Shown here: positions 46,379 through 55,181 of the stretch, in pieces
How the letters are laid out: every line of letters starts with the position of its first letter
How positions within the stretch are numbered: the first letter of the stretch is position 1
Source: Deltaproteobacteria bacterium
Lineage (GTDB): Bacteria; Desulfobacterota; Deferrimicrobia; Deferrimicrobiales; Deferrimicrobiaceae
Reading direction: 5' to 3'
Assembly (NCBI GenBank): GCA_021815305.1
Contig: JAKAHC010000001.1
Location: forward strand, 186,001 to 250,000
DNA length: 64,000 nucleotides
Program-made: the position numbers and the translations under genes
Notes under the pieces: model-generated
Told to the model about the DNA's origin: nothing
Databases searched by the model: none
The model's input: only the letters and a program-made list of their open reading frames with translations

Positions 46379-47215
46379 CTACATTCTGCCCGTCAGGCCG
46401 TTGAAGACGAGTTCCGCACCCAGCGCCAGGATGACCAGGCTGAAGACGATGCGCAGGATCCGGGACCTGGCGCGGGTCAGCACCTTCGCGCCCAGCATGG
46501 ATCCTGCGAGCACCCCCAGCATGACCGGCATGGAGAGGACCGGGTCGATGTACCCGCGCCCCAGGTAAACCCCGGCGCTCGCGGCCGCCGTCACGCCGAT
46601 CATGAAGTTGCTGGTCGTCGTCGAAACCTTGAACGGAATGTGCATGACCTGATCCATGGCGAGCACCTTGACGGCCCCCGACCCGATCCCGAGCAAGCCG
46701 GAGAGCGTTCCGGCGACGAACATCAGGCCGAACCCTCCGGGGACATTGTGCACGCGGTAAGACGCAATGCCTTCCGCCGTCGGATAGCTCGAATCCATCC
46801 TGAGGAGGGTCCCCCAAGAGCCGGGGCGGGCGGGTTCGGGTCGTTCCGGCCGGGACCGGTTCGACAGGTACGCCGAGTAGAAGAGAACGACCCCGAAAAT
46901 GACCGCAATCGCGGAAGGGGACACCCTGGCCGCCAGGAAAGCCCCTGCCAGCGCCCCGATGGTTGTGGCGATTTCCAGGAACATCCCGATCCGGAGGTTG
47001 GAGTATCCTTCCTTGACGTAGGCCGCCGCGGCCCCGGAAGAGGTGGCGATGACCGAGACGAGCGATGCGCCGATGGCGTACCGGATGTCCACCCCGAACC
47101 AGAGGGCCAGCAGCGGTACGATGACGACGCCGCCCCCCAAACCCGTCAGGGCGCCGAGAAACCCCGCCGCCAGGGAACCCAGCCAGACAAGGAGCGAGAA
47201 TTCCAGGGAGTTCAT
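46379..47215 (-). CDS. TauE/SafE-family sulfite/anion exporter
   Basis: 278 aa, about eight helices. The two family repeats are seen as AAGFLGALTGLGGGVVIVPLL near residue 16 and LMFVAGTLSGLLGIGSGAVKV near 165. Members export sulfite, sulfoacetate or related organosulfur anions or take up small carboxylates; the substrate cannot be assigned. ATG at 47215. First gene of a minus-strand set with DUF1634 and GH15; divergent from the aquaporin. Confidence 0.9.
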   Translation of the reverse strand: MNSLEFSLLVWLGSLAAGFLGALTGLGGGVVIVPLLALWFGVDIRYAIGASLVSVIATSSGAAAAYVKEGYSNLRIGMFLEIATTIGALAGAFLAARVSPSAIAVIFGVVLFYSAYLSNRSRPERPEPARPGSWGTLLRMDSSYPTAEGIASYRVHNVPGGFGLMFVAGTLSGLLGIGSGAVKVLAMDQVMHIPFKVSTTTSNFMIGVTAAASAGVYLGRGYIDPVLSMPVMLGVLAGSMLGAKVLTRARSRILRIVFSLVILALGAELVFNGLTGRM

Positions 47216-47356
47216 GAGGCATCCATCCCGGCACGTCCCTCCATTCCTTGGAAACGTTTGCCCGCCGCGAGGATTCTTTCATAAGGAGGATCTTGTGCGG
47301 AAATCGGTAAAAATACCTTCCTTGCGGGGAACGGCGGACATCCCGGGAAGGTCCGG

Positions 47357-48208
47357 ATGAAGGGGACGGAAGGCATTCGGAAGCCGGTCTCCCCCCGGCA
47401 TGCGTGGGCCGCGGAGCTCGCAGGCACCTTTTTCATGGTCGCCTGGGGCCTCTCCGCGGTGGTGGTGACGATGAGCGACTTTTCCCCCGTCCCCCGGATG
47501 GTGCCAGACTACCGGCTCCGGCTGCTGTTGACGGGGGTTCTGTTCGCCTCCGGCGGAACCGCGATCGTCTACTCCCCCCTGGGACAGCGCAGCGGAGGGC
47601 ACCTCAACCCAGCGGTCTCGCTGGCTTTCTGGCTTCTCGGGAAGATGGGGGGGAGGGACCTGGCCCTGTATTCGGCGGCGCAGTTCCTTGGGGGGCTGGC
47701 GGGGGCGGCCCTCGTCAAGATCCTGTGGGGAGGATGGGCGGCAAGCGTGAATCTCGGAGTCACTTCCCCGGCCCCCTGGGTTCCGCCCCCCGCGGCGGCA
47801 GGAGTCGAATTCCTCATCACGTGGAGCCTCCTCTGGGTGATCCTGTATTTCGTGAGCCACCCGGCCCTGCACCGCTGGACGGGATTCGCCGCCGGGGCCT
47901 GGGTGGCGTTCCTCGTGTTCGCCGAAGCTCCCGTAACGGGAACCAGCCTCAACCCGGCGCGCAGCCTCGGCCCCGCAGTCGTGGCGGATGCCTACAGGAA
48001 CCTTTGGGTGTATTTCGCCGGCCCGCTGGGCGGCGCGGCGGCGGCGGCCGTCTTTTGGAAGCCGGTCGCCTCCGCCATGTCAAGGCCCTTGCCTTGCGCG
48101 AAACTCTTCCACACGGACCGCTACCCGTGCCATCACCCCAGATGCCATTTCGCCGGACGGCAACCGCCGGCGGACGGATCCCCCCGGAAGGAGGAACCTT
48201 CAAAATGA
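47357..48208 (+). CDS. Aquaporin / MIP-family channel
   Basis: 283 aa, six helices plus two half-helices. Both NPA boxes are present: GGHLNPAVS near residue 80 and GTSLNPARS near 197. The position before the first NPA and the aromatic/Arg filter suggest a water or small-solute pore; a long Pro/His/Cys-containing C-terminal tail (about 40 residues, HTDRYPCHHPRCHF) is unusual. The stop overlaps the SDR start by ATGA, so the channel and the dehydrogenase are co-translated. Confidence 0.9.
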   Translation: MKGTEGIRKPVSPRHAWAAELAGTFFMVAWGLSAVVVTMSDFSPVPRMVPDYRLRLLLTGVLFASGGTAIVYSPLGQRSGGHLNPAVSLAFWLLGKMGGRDLALYSAAQFLGGLAGAALVKILWGGWAASVNLGVTSPAPWVPPPAAAGVEFLITWSLLWVILYFVSHPALHRWTGFAAGAWVAFLVFAEAPVTGTSLNPARSLGPAVVADAYRNLWVYFAGPLGGAAAAAVFWKPVASAMSRPLPCAKLFHTDRYPCHHPRCHFAGRQPPADGSPRKEEPSK

Positions 48209-49011
48209 ACGCAACTCCGCTGAAAGGACAGCCCGCCCTGGTCACCGGCGCCAATTCCGGCATCGGATACGCGGTCGCAAAGGCGCTTGCCGCCGCGGGA
48301 GCCCCCGTGGTCGTGAACTATGTGACGGATCCCCCCTCGGCCGAGCGCGCCGTCGACGAGATCCGGTCCGCCGGCGGACAGGCCATGGCGATCCGGGCCG
48401 ACGTGGGCAAGGAAGACGAGGTGCAGGCGATGTTCCGGAAGATGTTCGACGCCTACGGCACCATCCACATCCTCGTCAACAACGCCGGGCTGCAAAGGGA
48501 CGCCCGATTCGTCGACATGACCCTGCGCGACTGGGAATTCGTGCTGTCGGTCAACCTCACGGGGCAATTCCTTTGCGCCCGGGAGGCGGCCAGGGAATTC
48601 CTCCGCCGGGGCGTTGCGCCGGAAGTGTCGTGCGCGGCCGGGAAGATCCTCTGCATGTCGTCCGTGCACGAGATCATCCCCTGGGCGGGCCACGTGAACT
48701 ACGCCGCCTCCAAGGGCGGGGTCATGCTGTTGATGAAATCGCTGGCGCAGGAACTGGCGCCGCACCGGATCCGGGTCAACAGCATCTGCCCCGGGGCGAT
48801 CCGGACCCCCATCAACACGTCCGCATGGTCCACGCCCGAGGCGCTTTCCCGGCTCCTTACCCTGATTCCGTACGGCCGGATCGGCACTCCGGAAGACATC
48901 GGCAGGGCGGCGGCGTGGCTCGCCTCCGACGAGGCCGATTACGTCAACGGGACCTCCCTCTACATCGACGGGGGGATGACGCTGTTCCCGGGGTTTTCCA
49001 CGAACGGATGA
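48205..49011 (+). CDS. Short-chain dehydrogenase (glucose 1-dehydrogenase-like SDR)
   Basis: 268 aa classical SDR. Cofactor motif TGANSGIGYAVAKAL near residue 15, NNAG near 92, catalytic Ser in MSSVHEI, and YAASK (YxxxK) near 171; the C-terminal YVNGTSLYIDGGMTLFPGF is typical of glucose 1-dehydrogenase/FabG-like members. ATG at 48205 overlaps the aquaporin stop; GGAGGAA lies 8 bases upstream. Substrate unknown; a sugar or polyol is plausible given the channel. Confidence 0.88.
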   Translation: MNATPLKGQPALVTGANSGIGYAVAKALAAAGAPVVVNYVTDPPSAERAVDEIRSAGGQAMAIRADVGKEDEVQAMFRKMFDAYGTIHILVNNAGLQRDARFVDMTLRDWEFVLSVNLTGQFLCAREAAREFLRRGVAPEVSCAAGKILCMSSVHEIIPWAGHVNYAASKGGVMLLMKSLAQELAPHRIRVNSICPGAIRTPINTSAWSTPEALSRLLTLIPYGRIGTPEDIGRAAAWLASDEADYVNGTSLYIDGGMTLFPGFSTNG

Positions 49012-49115
49012 GGGATCGGGGACGGGCAAACCGCCCGGCGGTTTCCGTTCGCGACGGGACGAGAGAGCAACGCGCGAGGGCATTCCCTGCTGCAACCGGG
49101 AAAGGGAAAGAGAAA

Positions 49116-49148
49116 GGGCCTCCGGATCTCTCCGGAAGCCCTTGGTTT
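49116..49148. terminator. Bidirectional terminator between SDR and tRNA-Ala
   Basis: GGGC(C)TCCGGA-TCTC-TCCGGA(A)GCCC forms a 10-bp stem with one mismatch. On the minus strand it is followed by TTTCTCTTTCCC, just past the tRNA-Ala 3' end; on the plus strand by TTGGTTTTCC. Confidence 0.7.
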
Positions 49149-49151
49149 TCC

Positions 49152-49227
49152 TGGTGGAGCTGAACGGGATCGAACCGTCGGCCTCCTGAATGCCATTCAG
49201 GCGCTCTCCCAGCTGAGCTACAGCCCC
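49152..49227 (-). tRNA. tRNA-Ala (GGC)
   Basis: A 76-nt cloverleaf with acceptor GGGGCTG/CAGCTCC, D-arm AGCTCAGCTGGGAGAGC, anticodon loop ATGGCAT (anticodon GGC), T-arm ACGGTTCGATCCCGT and an encoded CCA. It follows metW by 20 bases and precedes a terminator. Confidence 0.95.
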
Positions 49228-49247
49228 ACGATATGTAACGCGGGAGT

Positions 49248-49889
49248 CTACCCCATCCCGTCGCGGTTTGCAACGGGTGCGCGGTCTTTCGACAGCAGGA
49301 AGACCGCGGATTCCGCGAAGAGGTTCGGGCAGACGCCGGAGAGGACCCTCCCGCCGCGGTGACTGGACAGGTAGATGCGGCGCTCCACCCGGAGACCGAA
49401 ACCGCGGCAATACCTCTCGAAATCCTCCAGCGAGCAGAAGTGGATGTTCGGGGTGTCGTACCACTCGTACGGAAGGAACTCCGTCTTGGGCATCCGGCCC
49501 CGGAGGAGCAGGAAGAGACGCATCCGCCAGTACGCGAAATTCGGCAGCCCCACCACCGCCTTCTCCCCCACCCGGAGCATCTCCTCGAGGACGGTGTGGG
49601 GTTTCTTCACCGCCTGCAGCGTCTGGTTGAGGATGATGTAGTCGAACGACCGGTCCGGGTAATCCTTCAGCCCCTGGTCGATGTCCCCCTGGAGAACGGC
49701 AAGCCCCCGGGAGATGCATCTGCGGATCCCCTCGTCGGAGATCTCGATGCCGCTGCCGCGGACGTCCTTCGTCCGCACCAGCTCCTCGAGGAGCGATCCG
49801 TCCCCGCAACCGAGATCCAGGACCTTGGCGCCGGACGGGATGAGCTCGAGGATGATGTCGTGGTCGATCCGCGTCCCCTGGGGGCTCAA
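49248..49889 (-). CDS. metW: Methionine biosynthesis protein MetW (SAM methyltransferase fold)
   Basis: 213 aa. SAM site VLDLGCGDGSLLEEL near residue 25 and the MetW-specific LNQTLQAVKKPHTVLEEMLRVG and GLPNFAYWRMRLFLLLRGRMP. MetW usually stands beside MetX and supports homoserine acetylation in methionine synthesis; no metX is present here. I chose a TTG at 49889 because a promoter lies just upstream (49926-49955) and the family-typical sequence starts there; GAGAGGGA precedes it. Confidence 0.9.
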   Translation of the reverse strand: MSPQGTRIDHDIILELIPSGAKVLDLGCGDGSLLEELVRTKDVRGSGIEISDEGIRRCISRGLAVLQGDIDQGLKDYPDRSFDYIILNQTLQAVKKPHTVLEEMLRVGEKAVVGLPNFAYWRMRLFLLLRGRMPKTEFLPYEWYDTPNIHFCSLEDFERYCRGFGLRVERRIYLSSHRGGRVLSGVCPNLFAESAVFLLSKDRAPVANRDGMG

Positions 49890-49925
49890 CGGGATGGCAT
49901 CCCTCTCGTCGATTGGTAGCTCCGC

Positions 49926-49955
49926 ATTGTACGGGGACGCGAGAGAGCGTGTCAA
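49926..49955 (-). promoter_or_regulatory. Sigma-70-type promoter for metW
   Basis: Minus strand TTGACA (49955-49950) and TACAAT (49931-49926) at 18-base spacing, near consensus. It sits at the end of the NUDIX gene and gives metW (and probably tRNA-Ala) its own transcript. Confidence 0.7.
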
Positions 49956-50578
49956 ATCGCGGCCCCGCGAGGCGGCATCCGCAGCGCAAGCTCCGCCAGC
50001 CGGTGCAGAATCCTCGCCGTGGCGCCCCAGATGACGTGGGGTCCGTAATCGAGGAAATACACCTTGTACGGTATCCCCAGGAAGGTCGTCTCCGCCGTGC
50101 GATACCTCGAAAAATCGGTGAAGATCGACAGCGGCGCCTCGAACACCTCGGACATCTCGAACTCGTCCAGGAGAAAGCGGGCGTCCGCGGGGATCCTCGC
50201 GACGAACGGCTGGATGCAGAACCCCGTGACGGTGGGAACCGGTTCCATCGCCCCAAGCAGGGAGACATCCTCCGGGCGGATCCCCAGCTCTTCCTTCGCC
50301 TCGCGCAGGGCGGTGGCCAGCAGATCCCGGTCGGCCGCCTCCCGGCTCCCTCCGGGGAAACACACCTGACCCTTGTGGTGCGGCACGCGCTCCGTGCGGC
50401 GCGCGAGCACAACGTTCACTCCCCCCGCGCCGCAGCGCAAAGGCACCAGCACGCCTGCGGAGCGCAACCCCGGGGGTATCGGCTCCGAAGCGGCCGAGGG
50501 AGGCAACGCCCCCTGAAGCCGGGCGAAGAACCCTTCCGCCGTTTCCGCGCGCTCACCGCAAAACCGTCCCACGTTCAT
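49952..50578 (-). CDS. NUDIX hydrolase (CoA pyrophosphatase-like, NudL/YeaB type)
   Basis: 208 aa. The Nudix box reads GGSREAADRDLLATALREAK-EELG, close to the GX5EX7REUXEEXGU pattern, preceded by HHKGQVCFPGG, the extra motif typical of CoA-hydrolysing members. It should cleave a nucleoside-diphosphate such as CoA. The ATG at 50578 abuts AAGGAG with no gap, so the GTG two codons later (50572) is a possible true start. Follows the carboxyltransferase on the same strand. Confidence 0.85.
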   Translation of the reverse strand: MNVGRFCGERAETAEGFFARLQGALPPSAASEPIPPGLRSAGVLVPLRCGAGGVNVVLARRTERVPHHKGQVCFPGGSREAADRDLLATALREAKEELGIRPEDVSLLGAMEPVPTVTGFCIQPFVARIPADARFLLDEFEMSEVFEAPLSIFTDFSRYRTAETTFLGIPYKVYFLDYGPHVIWGATARILHRLAELALRMPPRGAAI

Positions 50579-50664
50579 CTCCTTGCGGCCTTCCCTCGCG
50601 CCGTCATCCGTTGGGATTCCTTCGCCGCCTCGCGGGATTCCCCCCGGAGCATCCAAGTCCCGTT

Positions 50665-52695
50665 TCAGCCCCCGCCGGGGTCGATCACGGCCAGGAGCTG
50701 CGCCTCCTCGACCCGGTCGTTCACGTTCACGCAGAGCTCCCGGATGACTCCCGCCACGGGGGACCTGACGGCGTTCTCGGTCTTCATCACCTCGATGTTC
50801 ATGACCTCCTCGCCCTTGCGGACCCGGTCTCCCGCCTGAAGCACCCGGTCCTTCGTGCCGATCCTCCAGACCGTGCCGGTGACGGTCGCGCCGATCTCCC
50901 CCTTGCGCGCCGGGGATGCCTTCCGCACCGCGACGCGCGCAGCGGCCGCTTCCGGCAGCTCCACCGGGAATACGTGCATGATGTTGTCCACGGACAGCAC
51001 GACGTGCTTGACCCCGCCCACCCCCTCGCCGATGGAGACCAGCCGCAGCTCGTGGGGCTTGCCCCCGATCGAGATCGTCACCTGGTCCCCGGGCCTCCTC
51101 AGCCCGTTGAACCAGACGGCGGTGGGGAGCACTGTGGTGTCGCCGTACCGCTGGCGGAACTTCAGGAAGTCGACCGCGGCCTTCGGGTGCATCAGGTACA
51201 GGACGAACTCCTCCTGCGTGACGGGCCGGCTCAGCTCCGCCTCCATCGCCGCCCTCGCCTTTCCGAGGTCTTCGTCCGGAAGCCGCGACAGCGGGGAGCA
51301 GGAGATGCGCTCCGCCTTCACTTTTTCGGCCCACCCGTCGCCGAAGACGCTGCGGTAGACCCAGTCTTTCGGCCAGCCGAAGGGGAGCGGCCCGTATTTC
51401 CCGAGGAGGAGGTTCTTCAGGTCGTCGGTCGCCCCGGAGTAAAGCCGCAGAAGGAGGTTCTCGTCCGCCTGCGAGAGCGCCTCGATCCGTTCGGCCGCGT
51501 CGAAGAACCGATCCAGGACGCTGAAGAGCTTCCGGATGCCGGGCTCCCCGCCCTCCTTGTGGAACCGCTGCAGGATCCCCGCCCACGTCGTCCAGGTGAT
51601 CTGCGAACCCGGAGTCACGTCGAAGTACCGGATGATCCGGTTGCCGTACGACATCCCCTTGAGGATGTGCGGCATCAGGTCGAGGAATCCGCCTCTCTCC
51701 GCCTGCTCGAAGGAGGACGGGAACGCGCCGCCCGGCATGCGATGGACGGTGATGTCGCTGGAGAACCCCTTGAACTGCGACTCGAACCGGGCGTACCCCT
51801 GGATGAACCCGCGGATCGCGTCGGACGCTTCGTCTGCGCGCTCCATGTCGAGCCGGACTTCGTGGCCCAGTTCCCGGAGGTACCGGACCAGGGGACGCAC
51901 CGGGGGATGGCCGTAAAAACGCGAAAACGCATCGTCGGTCACGTCGAACAGCTTCGCGCCCGCCTCGGCCGCCGCCGCCATCGCGGGGATCGCCAGCCCG
52001 TCGGTGGAGTGCCGGTGGTAGTGGACGAGGAGGTCCGGGTATTTCTGGAGAAAGGCGTCCACCAGCCGCCGGATCCGCGAGGGGGTCCCGACCCCGGCCA
52101 TGTCCTTGAGGCACAGGATGATGTCCCCCGTGCCGCCGCACAAGGAGACGATCTCCCCGAGGACACGGAGGTAGTATGCGTCCGTGTGGTCCTGGGATTC
52201 GGTGAAGGAGACGGCGGGGGAGAAGATCCTGCCGCCCCGGAACACCTCCTCGGCCACCGGCGCCATGTTGGGGATGTGGTTCAGGAAATCGAAACAGCGC
52301 CACACGTCGACCGTGGGCAAGAACGACTCCACCGCCAGCCGCACGATGTTGCGCGGATACGTCCGGTACCCCCAGACGTTCGTCGCCCGGATGAGGGTCT
52401 GCGTCAGGACGTTGGGCATCCCTTCCGAGAACCGCCTGGCCTCCTCGAAGGGGTGGATCATGTTGTTCATCAGGTTCTGATGGAGGCGGGCGCCGCCGTG
52501 CACCTCGACGGAGAAGTAGCCGGAGCCGTCGTAGATCGGCAGGAGGCGGGAGAGGTCGTGCAAGGTGAACCGGTTCTTGAAGTCGCTCTGGCCGGTGTCG
52601 CGCGGGCCGGTGTTGGTCAGCCAGATCGCCTTGCCGTCGCGGAGGGCCTTCAGGACCTTCCGGTATCCCTTTTTCTTCAGGGTCCCGATCGTCAC
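50665..52695 (-). CDS. Biotin-dependent carboxyltransferase with C-terminal biotinyl domain (PycB/OadA-like)
   Basis: 676 aa. A TIM-barrel carboxyltransferase (residues about 25-330) with the carbamylated-Lys region ICLKDMAGVG and metal site VHYHRHSTDG; a helical linker; and a biotinyl domain with NIEVMKTENAV (biotin-accepting Lys) near the C-terminus. The first barrel strand reads NTGPRD-TGQSD, where classical enzymes have DTTLRDAHQS, so the subfamily is diverged. With the biotin carboxylase encoded 14 bases upstream it probably forms a two-subunit pyruvate (or related) carboxylase. GTG at 52695 has a weak ribosome site. Confidence 0.88.
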   Translation of the reverse strand: MTIGTLKKKGYRKVLKALRDGKAIWLTNTGPRDTGQSDFKNRFTLHDLSRLLPIYDGSGYFSVEVHGGARLHQNLMNNMIHPFEEARRFSEGMPNVLTQTLIRATNVWGYRTYPRNIVRLAVESFLPTVDVWRCFDFLNHIPNMAPVAEEVFRGGRIFSPAVSFTESQDHTDAYYLRVLGEIVSLCGGTGDIILCLKDMAGVGTPSRIRRLVDAFLQKYPDLLVHYHRHSTDGLAIPAMAAAAEAGAKLFDVTDDAFSRFYGHPPVRPLVRYLRELGHEVRLDMERADEASDAIRGFIQGYARFESQFKGFSSDITVHRMPGGAFPSSFEQAERGGFLDLMPHILKGMSYGNRIIRYFDVTPGSQITWTTWAGILQRFHKEGGEPGIRKLFSVLDRFFDAAERIEALSQADENLLLRLYSGATDDLKNLLLGKYGPLPFGWPKDWVYRSVFGDGWAEKVKAERISCSPLSRLPDEDLGKARAAMEAELSRPVTQEEFVLYLMHPKAAVDFLKFRQRYGDTTVLPTAVWFNGLRRPGDQVTISIGGKPHELRLVSIGEGVGGVKHVVLSVDNIMHVFPVELPEAAAARVAVRKASPARKGEIGATVTGTVWRIGTKDRVLQAGDRVRKGEEVMNIEVMKTENAVRSPVAGVIRELCVNVNDRVEEAQLLAVIDPGGG

Positions 52696-52709
52696 GCGTT
52701 CCGCCCGTC

Positions 52710-54149
52710 TCAGCCGCTGTGGAGGTTGCGGCCCAGGCCCGAAACCTCGGCGACGAACCTGGCGGTCTTGAAGATCTCCTCTTCGGCATCCTCGTATTCG
52801 GTGAGGCCCGCGATGTTTTCCTCGATGAAGCCGGTGTGGATGTCCCCGGACACGAAGTCCCGGTGGTCCATGATCCGGCGCAGCAGGGGGATCGTCGTCC
52901 GGACGCCCCAGAGGTCGTACTCGCGCAGGGCGCGGCGCATCCGCTGGATCGCCGTTTCCCGGTCCTTGCCCACGGAGCAGATCTTCGACAGGAGGGAGTC
53001 GTAGAACGGGGGCACCTCCCACCCCTGGTAGATCCCGGACTCGGTGCGGACGAAGGGGCCGCTGATCTGCCGCAGAAAGGTGATTTTGCCGAAGGCCGGG
53101 GCGAAGTGGTTCTTGGGGTCCTCCGCGTTGACGCGGCACTGGATCGCATGGCCGCGCAGCAGCACGTCCTCCTGCCGCAGCGAAAGCTTGTCCCCCGCGG
53201 AGATCTTGTACATCTTCCGGATGATGTCGAAACCGCTGATCATCTCGGTGACGGTGTGCTCCACCTGGATCCGGGTGTTCACCTCGAGGGCGTAGAACTT
53301 CCCGCCCCGGTCCACGAGGAACTCGAGCGTCCCCGCCGTCTCGTACCCGATGTCCTTCATCGCCTTGACGACGATCGCTCCCATCTTCGCGCGGATCTCC
53401 GGCGTGAGCAGGGAGCTCGGGGCCTCCTCGACCAGTTTCTGGTGGCGCCGCTGGATCGAGCACTCGCGCTCCCCGAGGTGGATGACGTTGCCGTACCGGT
53501 CCGCGAGGAACTGGAACTCGATGTGGCGGCCTCCCTCGATGAACTTCTCGACGAAGACCGTCCCCTTCCCGAACGCCTTCTCGGCGACCGATCGCGCCGA
53601 GGCGAGGCCCTCTTCCACTTCCCGTGGGGAGGAGATCTTCTGCATCCCCTTCCCGCCTCCGCCGGCGGACGCCTTGATGAGGAGCGGCCACCCGACCTCG
53701 TTCCCGAACTTGACGACCTGCCCGGCGTCCTTTATGTCCTCGATGGCGGGGGTGACGGGGACGCCGGACGCGGAGAGGGCCTTGCGGGCGGCGATCTTGT
53801 CCCCCAGGATCCGCATGACGCGGGCGGAAGGACCGATGAAGACGAGCCCCTCGCGTTCCACCGCATCCGCGAAATCGGGGTTCTCCGCGAGGAAGCCGTA
53901 GCCGGGAAAGATCGCGTCGCACCCCGTGTCCCTGGCCGCCCGCAGCACCGTTTCGATGTCCAGGTAGCTCATGGAAGCCGGGGAAGGCCCAAGGCGCACC
54001 GCCTCGTCGGCGAGCTTCACGTGGAGGGAGAGCGCGTCGCAGTCGGAGTACCCGGCCACGACGGGGATTCCCAGCTCCCTCGCGGGACGGATCGCCCGGC
54101 AGGCGATCTCCCCGCGGTTGGCGATGAAGATCTTCCGGAAGTACCCCAC
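52710..54149 (-). CDS. accC: Biotin carboxylase subunit (acetyl-CoA/pyruvate carboxylase type)
   Basis: 479 aa. N-terminal FRKIFIANRGEIACRAIR is the family hallmark. ATP-grasp motifs: KASAGGGGKGM near residue 160, HIEFQFLADRYGNVIHLGER and ECSIQRRHQKLVEEAPS; biotin-binding MNTRIQ-like VNTRIQVEHTVTEM near 290. It carboxylates the biotin carried by the next gene's C-terminal domain. ATG at 54149. Lies 9 bases after purC. Confidence 0.94.
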   Translation of the reverse strand: MGYFRKIFIANRGEIACRAIRPARELGIPVVAGYSDCDALSLHVKLADEAVRLGPSPASMSYLDIETVLRAARDTGCDAIFPGYGFLAENPDFADAVEREGLVFIGPSARVMRILGDKIAARKALSASGVPVTPAIEDIKDAGQVVKFGNEVGWPLLIKASAGGGGKGMQKISSPREVEEGLASARSVAEKAFGKGTVFVEKFIEGGRHIEFQFLADRYGNVIHLGERECSIQRRHQKLVEEAPSSLLTPEIRAKMGAIVVKAMKDIGYETAGTLEFLVDRGGKFYALEVNTRIQVEHTVTEMISGFDIIRKMYKISAGDKLSLRQEDVLLRGHAIQCRVNAEDPKNHFAPAFGKITFLRQISGPFVRTESGIYQGWEVPPFYDSLLSKICSVGKDRETAIQRMRRALREYDLWGVRTTIPLLRRIMDHRDFVSGDIHTGFIEENIAGLTEYEDAEEEIFKTARFVAEVSGLGRNLHSG

Positions 54150-54158
54150 GGCCGCCCT

Positions 54159-55055
54159 TTAGAAGATGTCCTTCCCCGTGAGGATCGCCAGCGCCTCGCG
54201 GTACTTCGCGGAGGTCTTCTCGACGACGTCCGCGGGGAGGCGCGGGCCCGGCGCCGTCTTGTTCCACGGCAGGGTCAGCAGGTAGTCGCGGACGAACTGC
54301 TTGTCGAAGCTCTTCTGCGGCCCCCCGGGCTTATAACCGGCGGCGGGCCAGAACCGGGAGGAGTCCGGGGTGAGCGCCTCGTCGATCAGGATCAGCCGGC
54401 CGTCCGCGGTCCCCAGCTCGAACTTCGTGTCGGCGATGAGGATCCCCTTGCCAAGGGCGTACGCCGCGGCCTTGTTGTACAACCCAAGGACGATGGAGCG
54501 CACCTTCTCCGCCGTCTCCCCGCCGACCATCGCGACCATCCGGTCGAAGGAGATGTTCTCGTCGTGCTTCCCCTTCTCCTCTTTCGTCGCCGGCGTGAAG
54601 ACGGGCTCGGGGAGTCGGTCCGATTCGCGCAATCCTTTCGGCAGCGGGATGCCGCACACCTCGCCCTTCTCCCTGTATTCCGCCCACCCGGAGCCGGACA
54701 GGTACCCGCGGACGACGCACTCCACGGGGAACGGCTTCGCCTTCCGGCACAGCATCGCGCGGCCGCGCAGGACCTCGGCGTGCGCCTTCGCCGCGTCCGG
54801 GAAGCGGTCGACGTCGATGGAGATCATGTGGTTGGGCACGATGTCGGCCAGCATGTCGAACCAGAAGGCGGAGATCCGGTTGAGCACCTGGCCCTTTCCC
54901 GGGATCCCGTCGGGCAGGACCACGTCGAACGCCGAGAGGCGGTCGGACGCCACCAGGAGCAGCATCCCGTCAACCTCGTAGATGTCGCGGACCTTGCCGC
55001 GGCCCAGCAGCTTCAACCCCGAAAGACTCGTCTCGACGACCGTGGCGTGCGACAC
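54159..55055 (-). CDS. purC: Phosphoribosylaminoimidazole-succinocarboxamide synthase
   Basis: 298 aa SAICAR synthetase (yeast ADE1-like length). Ligates aspartate to CAIR in purine synthesis. Typical motifs: [15 protein letters not shown] at residue 16, [35 protein letters not shown] and [22 protein letters not shown] start at 55055 has GGAGG seven bases upstream and a good promoter beyond it. First gene of the minus-strand purC, biotin carboxylase, carboxyltransferase, NUDIX set. Confidence 0.96.
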   Translation of the reverse strand: MSHATVVETSLSGLKLLGRGKVRDIYEVDGMLLLVASDRLSAFDVVLPDGIPGKGQVLNRISAFWFDMLADIVPNHMISIDVDRFPDAAKAHAEVLRGRAMLCRKAKPFPVECVVRGYLSGSGWAEYREKGEVCGIPLPKGLRESDRLPEPVFTPATKEEKGKHDENISFDRMVAMVGGETAEKVRSIVLGLYNKAAAYALGKGILIADTKFELGTADGRLILIDEALTPDSSRFWPAAGYKPGGPQKSFDKQFVRDYLLTLPWNKTAPGPRLPADVVEKTSAKYREALAILTGKDIF

Positions 55056-55086
55056 GCGGGAACCTCCGGAAACGGTGATGAAAAAG

Positions 55087-55115
55087 TTTATAATACATCA
55101 GAACCGAAAGGTGAA
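55087..55115 (-). promoter_or_regulatory. Sigma-70-type purC promoter
   Basis: Minus strand TTCACC (55115-55110) and TATAAA (55092-55087) are 17 bases apart, about 32 bases before the purC GTG. The same AT-rich patch holds a TATAAT on the plus strand (55089-55094) that could serve the divergent TPR gene, but its -35 is poor. Confidence 0.6.
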
Positions 55116-55181
55116 TCGAAGGTTATCCCGCCGTTCCGCCGACGGCGAACCGGAGAAACCAACCCGAGGAGTTCCGCTGCC

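Noticed and set aside
43703-47284. 1193-aa plus-strand frame opposite GH15 and TauE
   Set aside because: No family-like sequence; antisense to three solid genes.
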